DNA of 14,706 bases from Patescibacteria group bacterium (lineage in GTDB: Bacteria; Patescibacteriota; Gracilibacteria; UM-FILTER-43-11), in the NCBI GenBank assembly GCA_029260985.1, contig JAJDCE010000120.1, positions 1-14,706 of the forward strand, read 5' to 3'. The notes under the pieces were generated by a model. That model was not told the origin of the DNA and did no database searches. It saw nothing but the letters and a program-made list of their open reading frames with translations. Numbering within the stretch: the stretch's first letter is position 1; every line of letters begins with the position of its first letter. A program made the translations under genes and the position numbers. Shown in pieces: positions 1-5,734 of this stretch.

Positions 1-74
1 CCCACAACATACTATTTTACTCAAAATAAAAACTGTCATCGAAATTAGCTCCGATATTTGTACAAGACTGACAC

Positions 75-104
75 TTGCCCTTGCTCCATAATTTATGGTA
101 TAAT
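75..104 (+). promoter_or_regulatory. Promoter of the pilT operon (extended -10)
   Basis: A perfect extended -10 element, TGGTATAAT, lies at 96-104. A moderate -35 candidate (TTGCCC, 75-80) sits 18 bases upstream. Transcription would begin near 111, about 20 bases before the TTG start I chose for pilT. The promoter occupies the same bases as the longest possible reading frame of pilT, which argues that this longer frame is not translated. In the 74 bases before it I could not assign any gene with confidence. Confidence 0.7.
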
Positions 105-131
105 AATAAGATAATTTCTAAATACTCAATT

Positions 132-1196
132 TTGGATCTAGACAATCTGTTAAATGAAGTAATTTCCTCAAAATCTCCCGATCTGCATTTGCAAGTGGGG
201 CAGCCGCCTGTTGTAAGGCTTAAAAACGGAGATATTGCAGCGCTGACAAAACATGAACCTCTCAAAAAAGAAGAAATTGAAGAGGTAATTCAAAAAATCA
301 CAAACCCAACTCATAAGGAACGACTGGAGAAAAATCTGGAGCTGGATTTTTCACATTCCGTGAAGGGACAGGGTCGGTTTCGTGTGAATGTGTTTTATGA
401 GCAAAACGGACCTTCGATTGCGTTTAGAATGATCGGTGAAGAGATCCCGAATTTTGAAGCGATCGGACTTGGCAAAGAGGCAGAAGAATTATGCCAATTG
501 CCTCACGGACTGGTATTGATCACCGGGCCAACGGGAATGGGTAAGTCGACCACACTTGCGTCCATGATCGATTACATCAATCAGAACCGGAGCGCTCACA
601 TCATCACCATCGAGGATCCCATCGAGTATTTGTACAAAAGCAAGAACTGCCTTGTGACGCAGCGGGAAGTCAATGTTCACACTCATACCTTTTCCAACGC
701 CATCAAATCAGCCCTCCGTCAGGATCCAAATGTGGTAATGGTAGGAGAGATGCGTGACCTGGAGACCATTGCCGCAGCGATTACGCTCGCTGAAACCGGT
801 CACTTGGTTTTTTCAACCCTTCATACGCCGGACGCGGCTCAGACCATCGATCGAATCATCGATGTATTCCCGGCCTATCAGCAGCAGCAGATACGAGCAC
901 AGCTTGGAACCACTCTTAAGGGAGTTATCGCGCAGGTTTTAGTGCCTCAGGCGGATGGCAACGGGCGAGTGGCTGCAAGAGAAATCATGCTGAGCAACGA
1001 TGCGATCAGGAATTGCATCACTCAGGGCAAAATCCATCAAATCTATTCCATGATTCAATTGAATTCTAGCGAAGGAATGAAGCTAATGGACCAAAGCCTG
1101 GAACAGTTAGTAAAAGAAGGAGCAATCACTAAAGAGGATGCGCTCTCTAAAGCGCATGACATTGACGCCTTATTTGACGCCCTAAAAAATTTATAA
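132..1196 (+). CDS. pilT: Type IV pilus retraction ATPase PilT
   Basis: Hexameric secretion-superfamily ATPase that powers type IV pilus retraction at the inner face of the membrane. From the TTG at 132 the protein has 354 residues, close to normal PilT length, and begins M-D-L-D-N-L-L like many PilT proteins. Visible motifs are Walker A GPTGMGKS (132-139, Lys138), the Asp box ITIEDPIEY (Glu161), and the Walker B/His-box region with GEMRD (205-209) and STLHT. The C-terminal AIRNCI...GKIHQI stretch is typical of PilT rather than PilB. The frame stays open back to a TTG at 75, but that part overlaps the promoter. There is no Shine-Dalgarno motif. The next gene starts one base after the stop, so they are surely cotranscribed. 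No PilB or pilin gene lies in the window. Confidence 0.93.
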   Translation: MDLDNLLNEVISSKSPDLHLQVGQPPVVRLKNGDIAALTKHEPLKKEEIEEVIQKITNPTHKERLEKNLELDFSHSVKGQGRFRVNVFYEQNGPSIAFRMIGEEIPNFEAIGLGKEAEELCQLPHGLVLITGPTGMGKSTTLASMIDYINQNRSAHIITIEDPIEYLYKSKNCLVTQREVNVHTHTFSNAIKSALRQDPNVVMVGEMRDLETIAAAITLAETGHLVFSTLHTPDAAQTIDRIIDVFPAYQQQQIRAQLGTTLKGVIAQVLVPQADGNGRVAAREIMLSNDAIRNCITQGKIHQIYSMIQLNSSEGMKLMDQSLEQLVKEGAITKEDALSKAHDIDALFDALKNL

Positions 1197-1197
1197 A

Positions 1198-2046
1198 ATG
1201 GATGAAGTAAATAAGACATCAGGGGCGTTGGCTGAAGTTCAGGCTATTTTAGAATTAGCAGATGAAAAAATGTACCAACCGGGAAATTTGATTTTTGAAG
1301 AAGGTAAGGAAGACGCAAATTTTTACATCATTTTAAAAGGGGAAGTTGAAATCCAAAAGAACACAATAGATAAAACAGTCAAAGTAATCGCTCAATTAGG
1401 CGCCGGTGAATTTCTTGGGGAAGGGTCGCTTTCTGGCAATGTGGTTAAACCGACAACTGCAAAAGCTGTTTCAGAAGTAACGGTAATGACTGTGTCGCTG
1501 GATAAGTTTAAAAGCCTGATTAAAGATAGGCCAAATGTGGCGATCGATTTTCTTCTCTCTGTTTTAGGATCTGTTGGTGGCAGGCTTTCAAAAACCAATA
1601 CAAAATTACTTGCGATTTATGAGATGAGCGAACTGACTGACATGTATGGCGATGACCTAAAAAACCTCAGTATAAATATCATTCAAAAGCTCATATCGCT
1701 CACAGAAAGCAATGCGGGAATGCTGCTATTAAAAAATCCATTCAGCAACGACTACCGTGAAGTGTATTCATCTTCTCCGCATTTGAGCCTAGAGGAATTG
1801 AAAGAGTTAGACCTCAGTAAAACACAGAAAATAAGCCGCAACGATGGACAGTTTATGATCGTTGACATGAAAGAATTGGGCAGCATTGTTCTTAAAAGAG
1901 AAGAGGGCGCGTCGGAATACGACACTTACCAAATGAGATTAGTTATCTTGATCGCAGACCTGATTGCCAATAATATAAAAGAGGCTTCAGAAAATGCATC
2001 TGAAAAAGCAAAAAAAATGCTCCACCAGCGACCTATTGGACTTTAA
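1198..2046 (+). CDS. Cyclic-nucleotide-binding-fold protein with C-terminal GAF-like domain
   Basis: 282-residue predicted cytosolic protein. Residues about 15-125 match a CNB (Crp/PKA-type) beta-barrel: PGNLIFEEGKEDANFYIILKG, then GAGEFLGEGSL at 68-78. In the phosphate-binding cassette the usual Pro-Arg-(Ser/Thr)-Ala is Pro-Thr-Thr-Ala (85-88), so the Arg that normally contacts the cyclic phosphate is missing. Residues about 135-265 look like a GAF-type sensor fold, with alternating helices and strands ending in a long helix. I see no DNA-binding helix-turn-helix, so it is probably not a transcription factor. It starts one base after pilT and ends three bases before the next gene, which suggests a role linked to pilus retraction or its control. 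That link is inference from context. The GAF call is by fold pattern only and is less certain than the CNB call. Confidence 0.8.
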   Translation: MDEVNKTSGALAEVQAILELADEKMYQPGNLIFEEGKEDANFYIILKGEVEIQKNTIDKTVKVIAQLGAGEFLGEGSLSGNVVKPTTAKAVSEVTVMTVSLDKFKSLIKDRPNVAIDFLLSVLGSVGGRLSKTNTKLLAIYEMSELTDMYGDDLKNLSINIIQKLISLTESNAGMLLLKNPFSNDYREVYSSSPHLSLEELKELDLSKTQKISRNDGQFMIVDMKELGSIVLKREEGASEYDTYQMRLVILIADLIANNIKEASENASEKAKKMLHQRPIGL

Positions 2047-2049
2047 ACT

Positions 2050-2637
2050 ATGGAAAATAAAGAATCAAATGCACCGGAAATAAAAAAAGAAAAAGAGCTC
2101 GCCTCCATCAGTTATTTGTGGATCTTTAGCATCTTTATTTTGCTCGCCAAACGAGACAGCGCGTTTATCCAACATCACGCCAGAAGGGGATTGGTCCTCT
2201 TTATATTGTCGATTTTGCTGTGGATTTTCCCATTTCTTCGCTACGGAGAATTCTTAGTTCTCATCCTCGCGATTCTCGGGTTTATTAAGGCCGCACAAGG
2301 AGAAGAAAACCACATCCCCATTCTATCCGAAATTGCAGACGGCACGCTTCGCTTCAAGCATCTGAAACACTATTGGCATCACACCAAGCACGGGGCGATT
2401 AAAGTGGTGAAACCCGATCATATAACGCCTCAGATCACTCAGGAATTAAAAGATCAGGAGCATGAACTTTCGGAACAGGAAAAATTGCTGCAAAAAGAAA
2501 AACAATTGATCGAAACAGAAGAGAAAAAACTGTCTGCCCTTTATCACAGAGTTCAGGACGATGAGAAAAGATTAGACGCCCTATCAGATGACGTACATAC
2601 ACTTGAGACAGAGGTAGATAAACTGAAAAACGACTAA
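2050..2637 (+). CDS. Membrane protein (DUF4870/Tic20-like) with C-terminal coiled coil
   Basis: 195 residues. Hydrophobic segments lie at about 20-34, 47-63 and 66-82. The KRDSAFIQHHARRGLVLF stretch resembles the DUF4870/Tic20-like family, in which a small helical bundle carries a conserved FxxxHAxQG-type motif. Residues 128-195 are dense in Glu, Lys, Leu and Gln with heptad-like spacing and no proline, so they should form a cytosolic coiled coil. This tail is long for a DUF4870 protein. It is the last gene of the pilT operon, three bases after its neighbour, and is followed by a hairpin terminator. The operon position suggests a membrane scaffold for the PilT/CNB pair, which is inference. 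Family assignment is from memory of the motif and is moderately sure. Confidence 0.75.
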   Translation: MENKESNAPEIKKEKELASISYLWIFSIFILLAKRDSAFIQHHARRGLVLFILSILLWIFPFLRYGEFLVLILAILGFIKAAQGEENHIPILSEIADGTLRFKHLKHYWHHTKHGAIKVVKPDHITPQITQELKDQEHELSEQEKLLQKEKQLIETEEKKLSALYHRVQDDEKRLDALSDDVHTLETEVDKLKND

Positions 2638-2672
2638 AGCAAAAGGCTCCAGAATCTGGAAATTGCCATCAG

Positions 2673-2694
2673 ACTTGTAGATTTACAAGTTTTT
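2673..2694 (+). terminator. Intrinsic terminator of the pilT operon
   Basis: ACTTGTA (2673-2679) and TACAAGT (2684-2690) form a 7-bp stem, extendable to 9 bp with one G-T pair, around a GATT loop. It runs straight into a T tract (2690-2694). The stem is AT-rich for a terminator, but the position, 35 bases after the stop codon of the last gene, fits. The following bases repeat the word TTTTCAAG several times. Confidence 0.6.
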
Positions 2695-2697
2695 AAG

Positions 2698-2726
2698 TTT
2701 TCAAGTTTTCAAGTTTAGGGTAAGAT
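2698..2726 (+). promoter_or_regulatory. Possible pyrH promoter
   Basis: TTTTCA (2698-2703) and TAAGAT (2721-2726) are separated by 17 bases, which would give a leader of about 20 bases before the pyrH start. Both boxes are imperfect and lie within low-complexity sequence, so this is a weak call. Confidence 0.35.
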
Positions 2727-2752
2727 GATCTAAGAAAATAAACCCTTTCAAA

Positions 2753-3454
2753 ATGTACAAACGAATCATGCTTAAAATATCCGGTGAAGTACTGGGTGAC
2801 AAAAAAGGCGAAGGAATTGATCCGGAATCTCTGACAAAAATCGCCAAAGAGATCGTAAAAGTCCAGAAGGAAGGAATCGAAGTGGTGATTGTTTGTGGCG
2901 GTGGAAACATTTGGCGATATCGAGATACCAAGAAAGCAGGCATTGAAAGAACCACCTCCGATTATATGGGAATGATGGCTACGATTATGAATAGCGTTGC
3001 CCTTCAAAGTGCCATCGAAAAACTAGGTGTTCATAGTCGGGTGGCCACCTCACTCGATCTACCTCAAATCGCAGAACCTTATATAATGAGGCGAGCACTG
3101 AGACATCTGGAGAAGAAACGAGTCGTCATTTGCGGAGGGGGAACGGGAAACCCTTACTTTACAACCGACACAGCCGCCGCTCTTAGAAGCGTGGAGCTGA
3201 ACTGCGATGTAATCCTGAAGGCCACGAAGGTCGATGGTGTTTATACCGCAGACCCTGAAAAGGTGAAGACCGCTAAGAGGTACGATCAGCTGAGCTTTCA
3301 GGAAGCTATTGAAAAAGACTTAAAGGTTATGGATCAAACTGCCTTCTCTTTATGCCGAGAAAGTAAAATGAAAATCCTGGTTTTCAACATGCATAAAAAG
3401 GACGCCATTTTAGAAGCCGCTAAAGGTAAAAAAGTCGGCACCCTTGTTTCATAA
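2753..3454 (+). CDS. pyrH: UMP kinase
   Basis: Converts UMP to UDP with ATP in pyrimidine nucleotide synthesis; bacterial-type hexameric kinase of the amino-acid-kinase fold. The protein has 233 residues, the usual length. Visible are the N-terminal MYKRIMLKISGEVLG nucleotide-binding start, the GGGN loop (49-52), the SDYMGMMAT segment with Asp70, the GGGTGNPYFTTDTAA stretch (128-142) that binds UMP, and ATKVDGVYTADP (157-168). The start at 2753 is preferred over the ATG at 2768 because YKRIMLKISGE is conserved. It is followed by frr, as in many bacteria. No Shine-Dalgarno motif precedes it. It uses the product of the pathway to which pyrB and pyrC in this window belong. Confidence 0.96.
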   Translation: MYKRIMLKISGEVLGDKKGEGIDPESLTKIAKEIVKVQKEGIEVVIVCGGGNIWRYRDTKKAGIERTTSDYMGMMATIMNSVALQSAIEKLGVHSRVATSLDLPQIAEPYIMRRALRHLEKKRVVICGGGTGNPYFTTDTAAALRSVELNCDVILKATKVDGVYTADPEKVKTAKRYDQLSFQEAIEKDLKVMDQTAFSLCRESKMKILVFNMHKKDAILEAAKGKKVGTLVS

Positions 3455-3507
3455 GGACTAAGAACTAGGTTGTCTGCTTAGTCCGTAGTCCTTAGTCCCT
3501 AGTCCTC
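3455..3507. repeat. Spacer of repeated TAGTCC words with hairpin
   Basis: The pyrH-frr gap begins directly after the pyrH stop. GGACTAAG (3455-3462) pairs with CTTAGTCC (3477-3484) across a 14-base loop. After it come further copies of the same word: GTAGTCC, TTAGTCC, CTAGTCC. The right-hand copies could each pair with the left arm, giving alternative hairpins. There is no T tract, so it is not a classical terminator. A closely related spacer precedes rseP. Confidence 0.7.
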
Positions 3508-3531
3508 GCAATAATTATTAACAAAGTAAAA

Positions 3532-4074
3532 ATGGATGAACTCATTAAAAAATGCCAAGATGCTATCGATCACCTGCACGTAGAATACGTAAAGATTCAA
3601 ACAGGTCGAGCTACGGCTGGGCTTGTAGAAGATATTTCCGTAGACAGTTACGGCGCTAAAATGCCTTTAAAAGGAGTGGCCACCATCACTATTCCGGAAC
3701 CCAAGCAGATCGCCATTCAGCCCTTTAATAAGGATCAGCTGACGAATATCGAGAAAGCCATTATGGAGGCAGACATCGGACTCGTGCCCCAAAACGATGG
3801 AAACTTCATCCGTCTAAACATTCCGCCATTAACTGAAGAAAGACGAAAAGATTTGGTAAAAATGGTTCACCAATTTGCCGAAGACTCTCGAATTTCTGTA
3901 AGGAATGCCCGCCATGAAGCTCTCAACGCACTCAAGCAAATGGAAAAAGATAAAGAGATCAGCGAAGACGAGCTTCGCGGAAAGGAAAAAGAAGTGCAGG
4001 AGAAAGTAGACGAATTTAACAAAATGATTGAAGAAGCCTCAAAGAAAAAGGAAACTGACGTCATGACCATTTAA
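3532..4074 (+). CDS. frr: Ribosome recycling factor
   Basis: Splits post-termination ribosomes together with EF-G. The protein has 180 residues, near the usual 185. The N-terminal helix contains IQTGRATAGLVEDI, matching the family's (K)xRTGRAsxxLLdxI motif. The central part VATITIPEPKQIAIQPFNK is the typical domain II sequence. The C-terminal half, with NIPPLTEERRKDLVKMV, EDSRISVRNARHEALNALK and a Lys/Glu-rich helix, is also diagnostic. The ATG is preceded by an AT-rich stretch without a Shine-Dalgarno motif. It follows pyrH as in most bacteria, but the spacer between them is full of short repeats. Confidence 0.96.
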   Translation: MDELIKKCQDAIDHLHVEYVKIQTGRATAGLVEDISVDSYGAKMPLKGVATITIPEPKQIAIQPFNKDQLTNIEKAIMEADIGLVPQNDGNFIRLNIPPLTEERRKDLVKMVHQFAEDSRISVRNARHEALNALKQMEKDKEISEDELRGKEKEVQEKVDEFNKMIEEASKKKETDVMTI

Positions 4075-4080
4075 TCTTTC

Positions 4081-4164
4081 AGGACTAAGAACTATGGACT
4101 ACAGACTAAGTATCAACTTAGTTTCATCCATATACTCAACCTAGTCCCTAGTCCCTAGTCCCAA
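4081..4164. repeat. Spacer of repeated TAGTCC words upstream of rseP
   Basis: The frr-rseP gap carries GGACTAAG (4082-4089), GGACTAC, and GACTAAG followed by CTTAGT, which forms a 6-bp hairpin at 4105-4122. It ends with three tandem copies of CTAGTCC (4141-4161). The rseP start lies only a few bases later, so the repeats sit within the probable rseP 5' leader. The words match those in the pyrH-frr gap, so the two spacers probably share an origin or a function. Confidence 0.7.
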
Positions 4165-4167
4165 CAA

Positions 4168-5274
4168 ATGATAATTACAGTAATCGCCTTCATCATCATC
4201 TTCTCAATTCTCATTCTCGTTCATGAGTGGGGTCATTTTGCAGCGGCACGGCGGGCAGGTATTAAAGTGGAAGAGTTTGGAATTGGCCTCCCTCCACGCG
4301 CAAAAGCACTACACAAAGATAAGAAGGGAACCATTTACTCGTTAAACTGGATTCCGTTCGGAGGTTATGTCCGTTTATTTGGAGAGGACTCATCCGATCC
4401 AAAAGTGCTTAAAGATAAGCGAAGTTTTGCTAGTAAGACGATGGGCCAAAGAACTCTCGTTGTGGTCGCTGGAGTATTGATGAATTTTCTGCTCGCGTGG
4501 GTCCTGATTACTATCGGTTTCACTTTTGGTATGAAGCCCTTCCTGGTCACGCAAGCTGATTTAGATACGGGTATAGAACAGGGAATCGTTGAGTCTCAAA
4601 AGATTTTCTACATCCATGATATTGATAAAGGCAGCCCCCTAAGTAAAACAGAGATCGTAGAAGGGGATTACATTATTGAAGTCAACGGCATCACGGTTGC
4701 AGAAGGGGTCGATCTTTCAACTATTATTAAGCCCGATCAACAGGCGACGATTAAATACGTGCACGAAGAAAGAGAAAGCATCGCAACCGTACTGGCAAAT
4801 GCTGAGGGAAAAGTTGGCATGACTATCTCTCTTGAAAACTTTATCTCAGATGTAAAAGAAGTCAGCTATCCTTTTTACATTGCTCCGGTAAAAGCCTTTT
4901 CAGAAGTATGGAGACTTTCTGTGCTCACCGTGAAGATGATTGGGAATGTGGTCGTAAGTTTAGTGGCTAAATTCACCGTTCCTGAAGGGGTTGCAGGCCC
5001 AGTCGGAATCGCTAAGATGACCCACTACTTCGCCCAGCAGGGCTTTATGGCCCTCGTTCAGTTTACAGCGCTTCTTTCCATTTCATTAGGAGTCATCAAC
5101 ATCATGCCTTTCCCAGCCTTAGACGGCGGACGCTTCCTATTTATTGCTTATGAGCTTGTTGCCAGGCGGCGGGCGAATGCAAAGGCTGAGGCCATTGTTC
5201 ATACGATAGGCTTCGCCCTGCTTATGCTTCTGATACTGGCTATTACATGGAATGACATAGTTAATCTGTTCTAA
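4168..5274 (+). CDS. rseP: Site-2 intramembrane metalloprotease RseP
   Basis: Zinc protease that cuts membrane-embedded segments of regulators or leftover signal peptides. The protein has 368 residues. The first membrane segment carries HEWGH (19-23), the HExxH zinc site. A second segment lies at about 97-118, followed by one PDZ domain around 145-190 with GSPL and GDYIIEVNG. The C-terminal membrane segment holds NIMPFPALDGGRF with Asp319, the third zinc ligand. A single PDZ domain is usual outside Proteobacteria. In many bacteria rseP follows frr, uppS, cdsA and dxr; those three are absent here, which fits a reduced lipid and isoprenoid pathway in CPR bacteria (inference). No Shine-Dalgarno motif precedes the ATG. 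Confidence 0.94.
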   Translation: MIITVIAFIIIFSILILVHEWGHFAAARRAGIKVEEFGIGLPPRAKALHKDKKGTIYSLNWIPFGGYVRLFGEDSSDPKVLKDKRSFASKTMGQRTLVVVAGVLMNFLLAWVLITIGFTFGMKPFLVTQADLDTGIEQGIVESQKIFYIHDIDKGSPLSKTEIVEGDYIIEVNGITVAEGVDLSTIIKPDQQATIKYVHEERESIATVLANAEGKVGMTISLENFISDVKEVSYPFYIAPVKAFSEVWRLSVLTVKMIGNVVVSLVAKFTVPEGVAGPVGIAKMTHYFAQQGFMALVQFTALLSISLGVINIMPFPALDGGRFLFIAYELVARRRANAKAEAIVHTIGFALLMLLILAITWNDIVNLF

Positions 5275-5281
5275 CTAATCA

Positions 5282-5348
5282 GTCATTCTGAATTTAATTC
5301 AGAATCCCATGTTAGTGGTCTGGGATCCTGAAGCAAGTTCAGGATGGC
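5282..5348. repeat. Pair of inverted REP-like palindromes
   Basis: Element one (5282-5308) has ATTCTGAA and TTCAGAAT arms. Element two (5322-5348) has ATCCTGAA and TTCAGGAT arms. Element two is the reverse complement of element one at 21 of 27 positions. One of the differences is a compensated pair (T-A in one, C-G in the other), which keeps the stem. They are 13 bases apart, head to head, just after rseP. From memory, GTCATYCTGAA-type palindromes recur between genes in various bacterial genomes. Confidence 0.75.
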
Positions 5349-5417
5349 GGTTTGGATTTTTTATGACGTTTGGAAAACTGTTGTCGGTTTTTTCAACAGG
5401 CTAAATAATGTTAGACA

Positions 5418-5443
5418 TGTCGTCGAATTCGACGACACTTTTT
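5418..5443 (+). terminator. Palindrome with T tract, possible terminator
   Basis: TGTCGTCG (5418-5425), loop AATT, CGACGACA (5430-5437): a perfect 8-bp GC-rich stem, then C and five Ts. It is the only intrinsic-terminator-like structure after rseP on the plus strand. Being a perfect palindrome it could equally be a protein-binding site next to dnaA. Confidence 0.5.
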
Positions 5444-5716
5444 AGGAGTGTATATAATCATTTCTAAACTCACGCAACTGTATTTGAAAAATCAAAAATG
5501 GCTTTAAAAAGGGCGATTCAAAAACCACGATAGTTCATCACAACTTTGCATGTACCACGTCAACTGATCTGAATTGATCTTTCCTCCAAACTCAGTAAAC
5601 TAGAAAGCCCAACCGCCTGTCTCAAAAAAAGAACCACCCAAAAACAAGACGAAACACAACGGACGTCTCGCTTTAATTATTGTCCGAAGCACCATATTCA
5701 ACGCCTTTTTATTTTC

Positions 5717-5722
5717 TACAAT
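5717..5722 (+). promoter_or_regulatory. Possible dnaA -10 element
   Basis: TACAAT ends 12 bases before the dnaA ATG, which would give a leader of only about 5-6 bases. No convincing -35 hexamer stands 16-18 bases upstream. The call rests on similarity to the other very short leaders in the window. Confidence 0.35.
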
Positions 5723-5734
5723 TTCCATCCGATT

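Larger units (their letters stand above)
5275..5734. other. Structured gene-free region upstream of dnaA; candidate origin region
   Basis: 460 bases without a credible gene. The left part holds two inverted 27-base REP-like hairpins (5282-5308, 5322-5348), a hairpin CTGTTG/CAACAG (5378-5399) and a 20-bp perfect palindrome followed by five Ts (5418-5443). A TATAAT at 5453-5458 has no matching -35. The right part is poor in G and has no long repeats. Location next to dnaA suggests an origin of replication, but I find no copy of the canonical DnaA box TTATNCACA on either strand. The TTTTTCAACAGG near 5388-5400 is only loosely similar. Confidence 0.5.

Noticed and set aside
2..88. Open frame entering from the left edge and ending with TAA at 86-88
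   Set aside because: Only 28 residues, no recognisable motif, and it overlaps the pilT promoter; could be chance.
75..131. N-terminal extension of pilT from the TTG at 75
   Set aside because: It overlaps the -35/-10 promoter elements and adds 19 residues not typical of PilT.
489..686. Minus-strand frame inside pilT
   Set aside because: Lies opposite conserved Walker A and Asp-box codons and shows no features of its own.
4141..4164. Tandem CTAGTCC copies as a CRISPR array
   Set aside because: Seven-base units without spacers and no cas genes nearby.
5498..5533. 11-codon ATG frame (MALKRAIQKPR)
   Set aside because: Too short, no promoter at proper distance, no support beyond start and stop.
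5680..5685. TTGTCC as a -35 box for dnaA
   Set aside because: 31 bases from the TACAAT box, far outside usable spacing.
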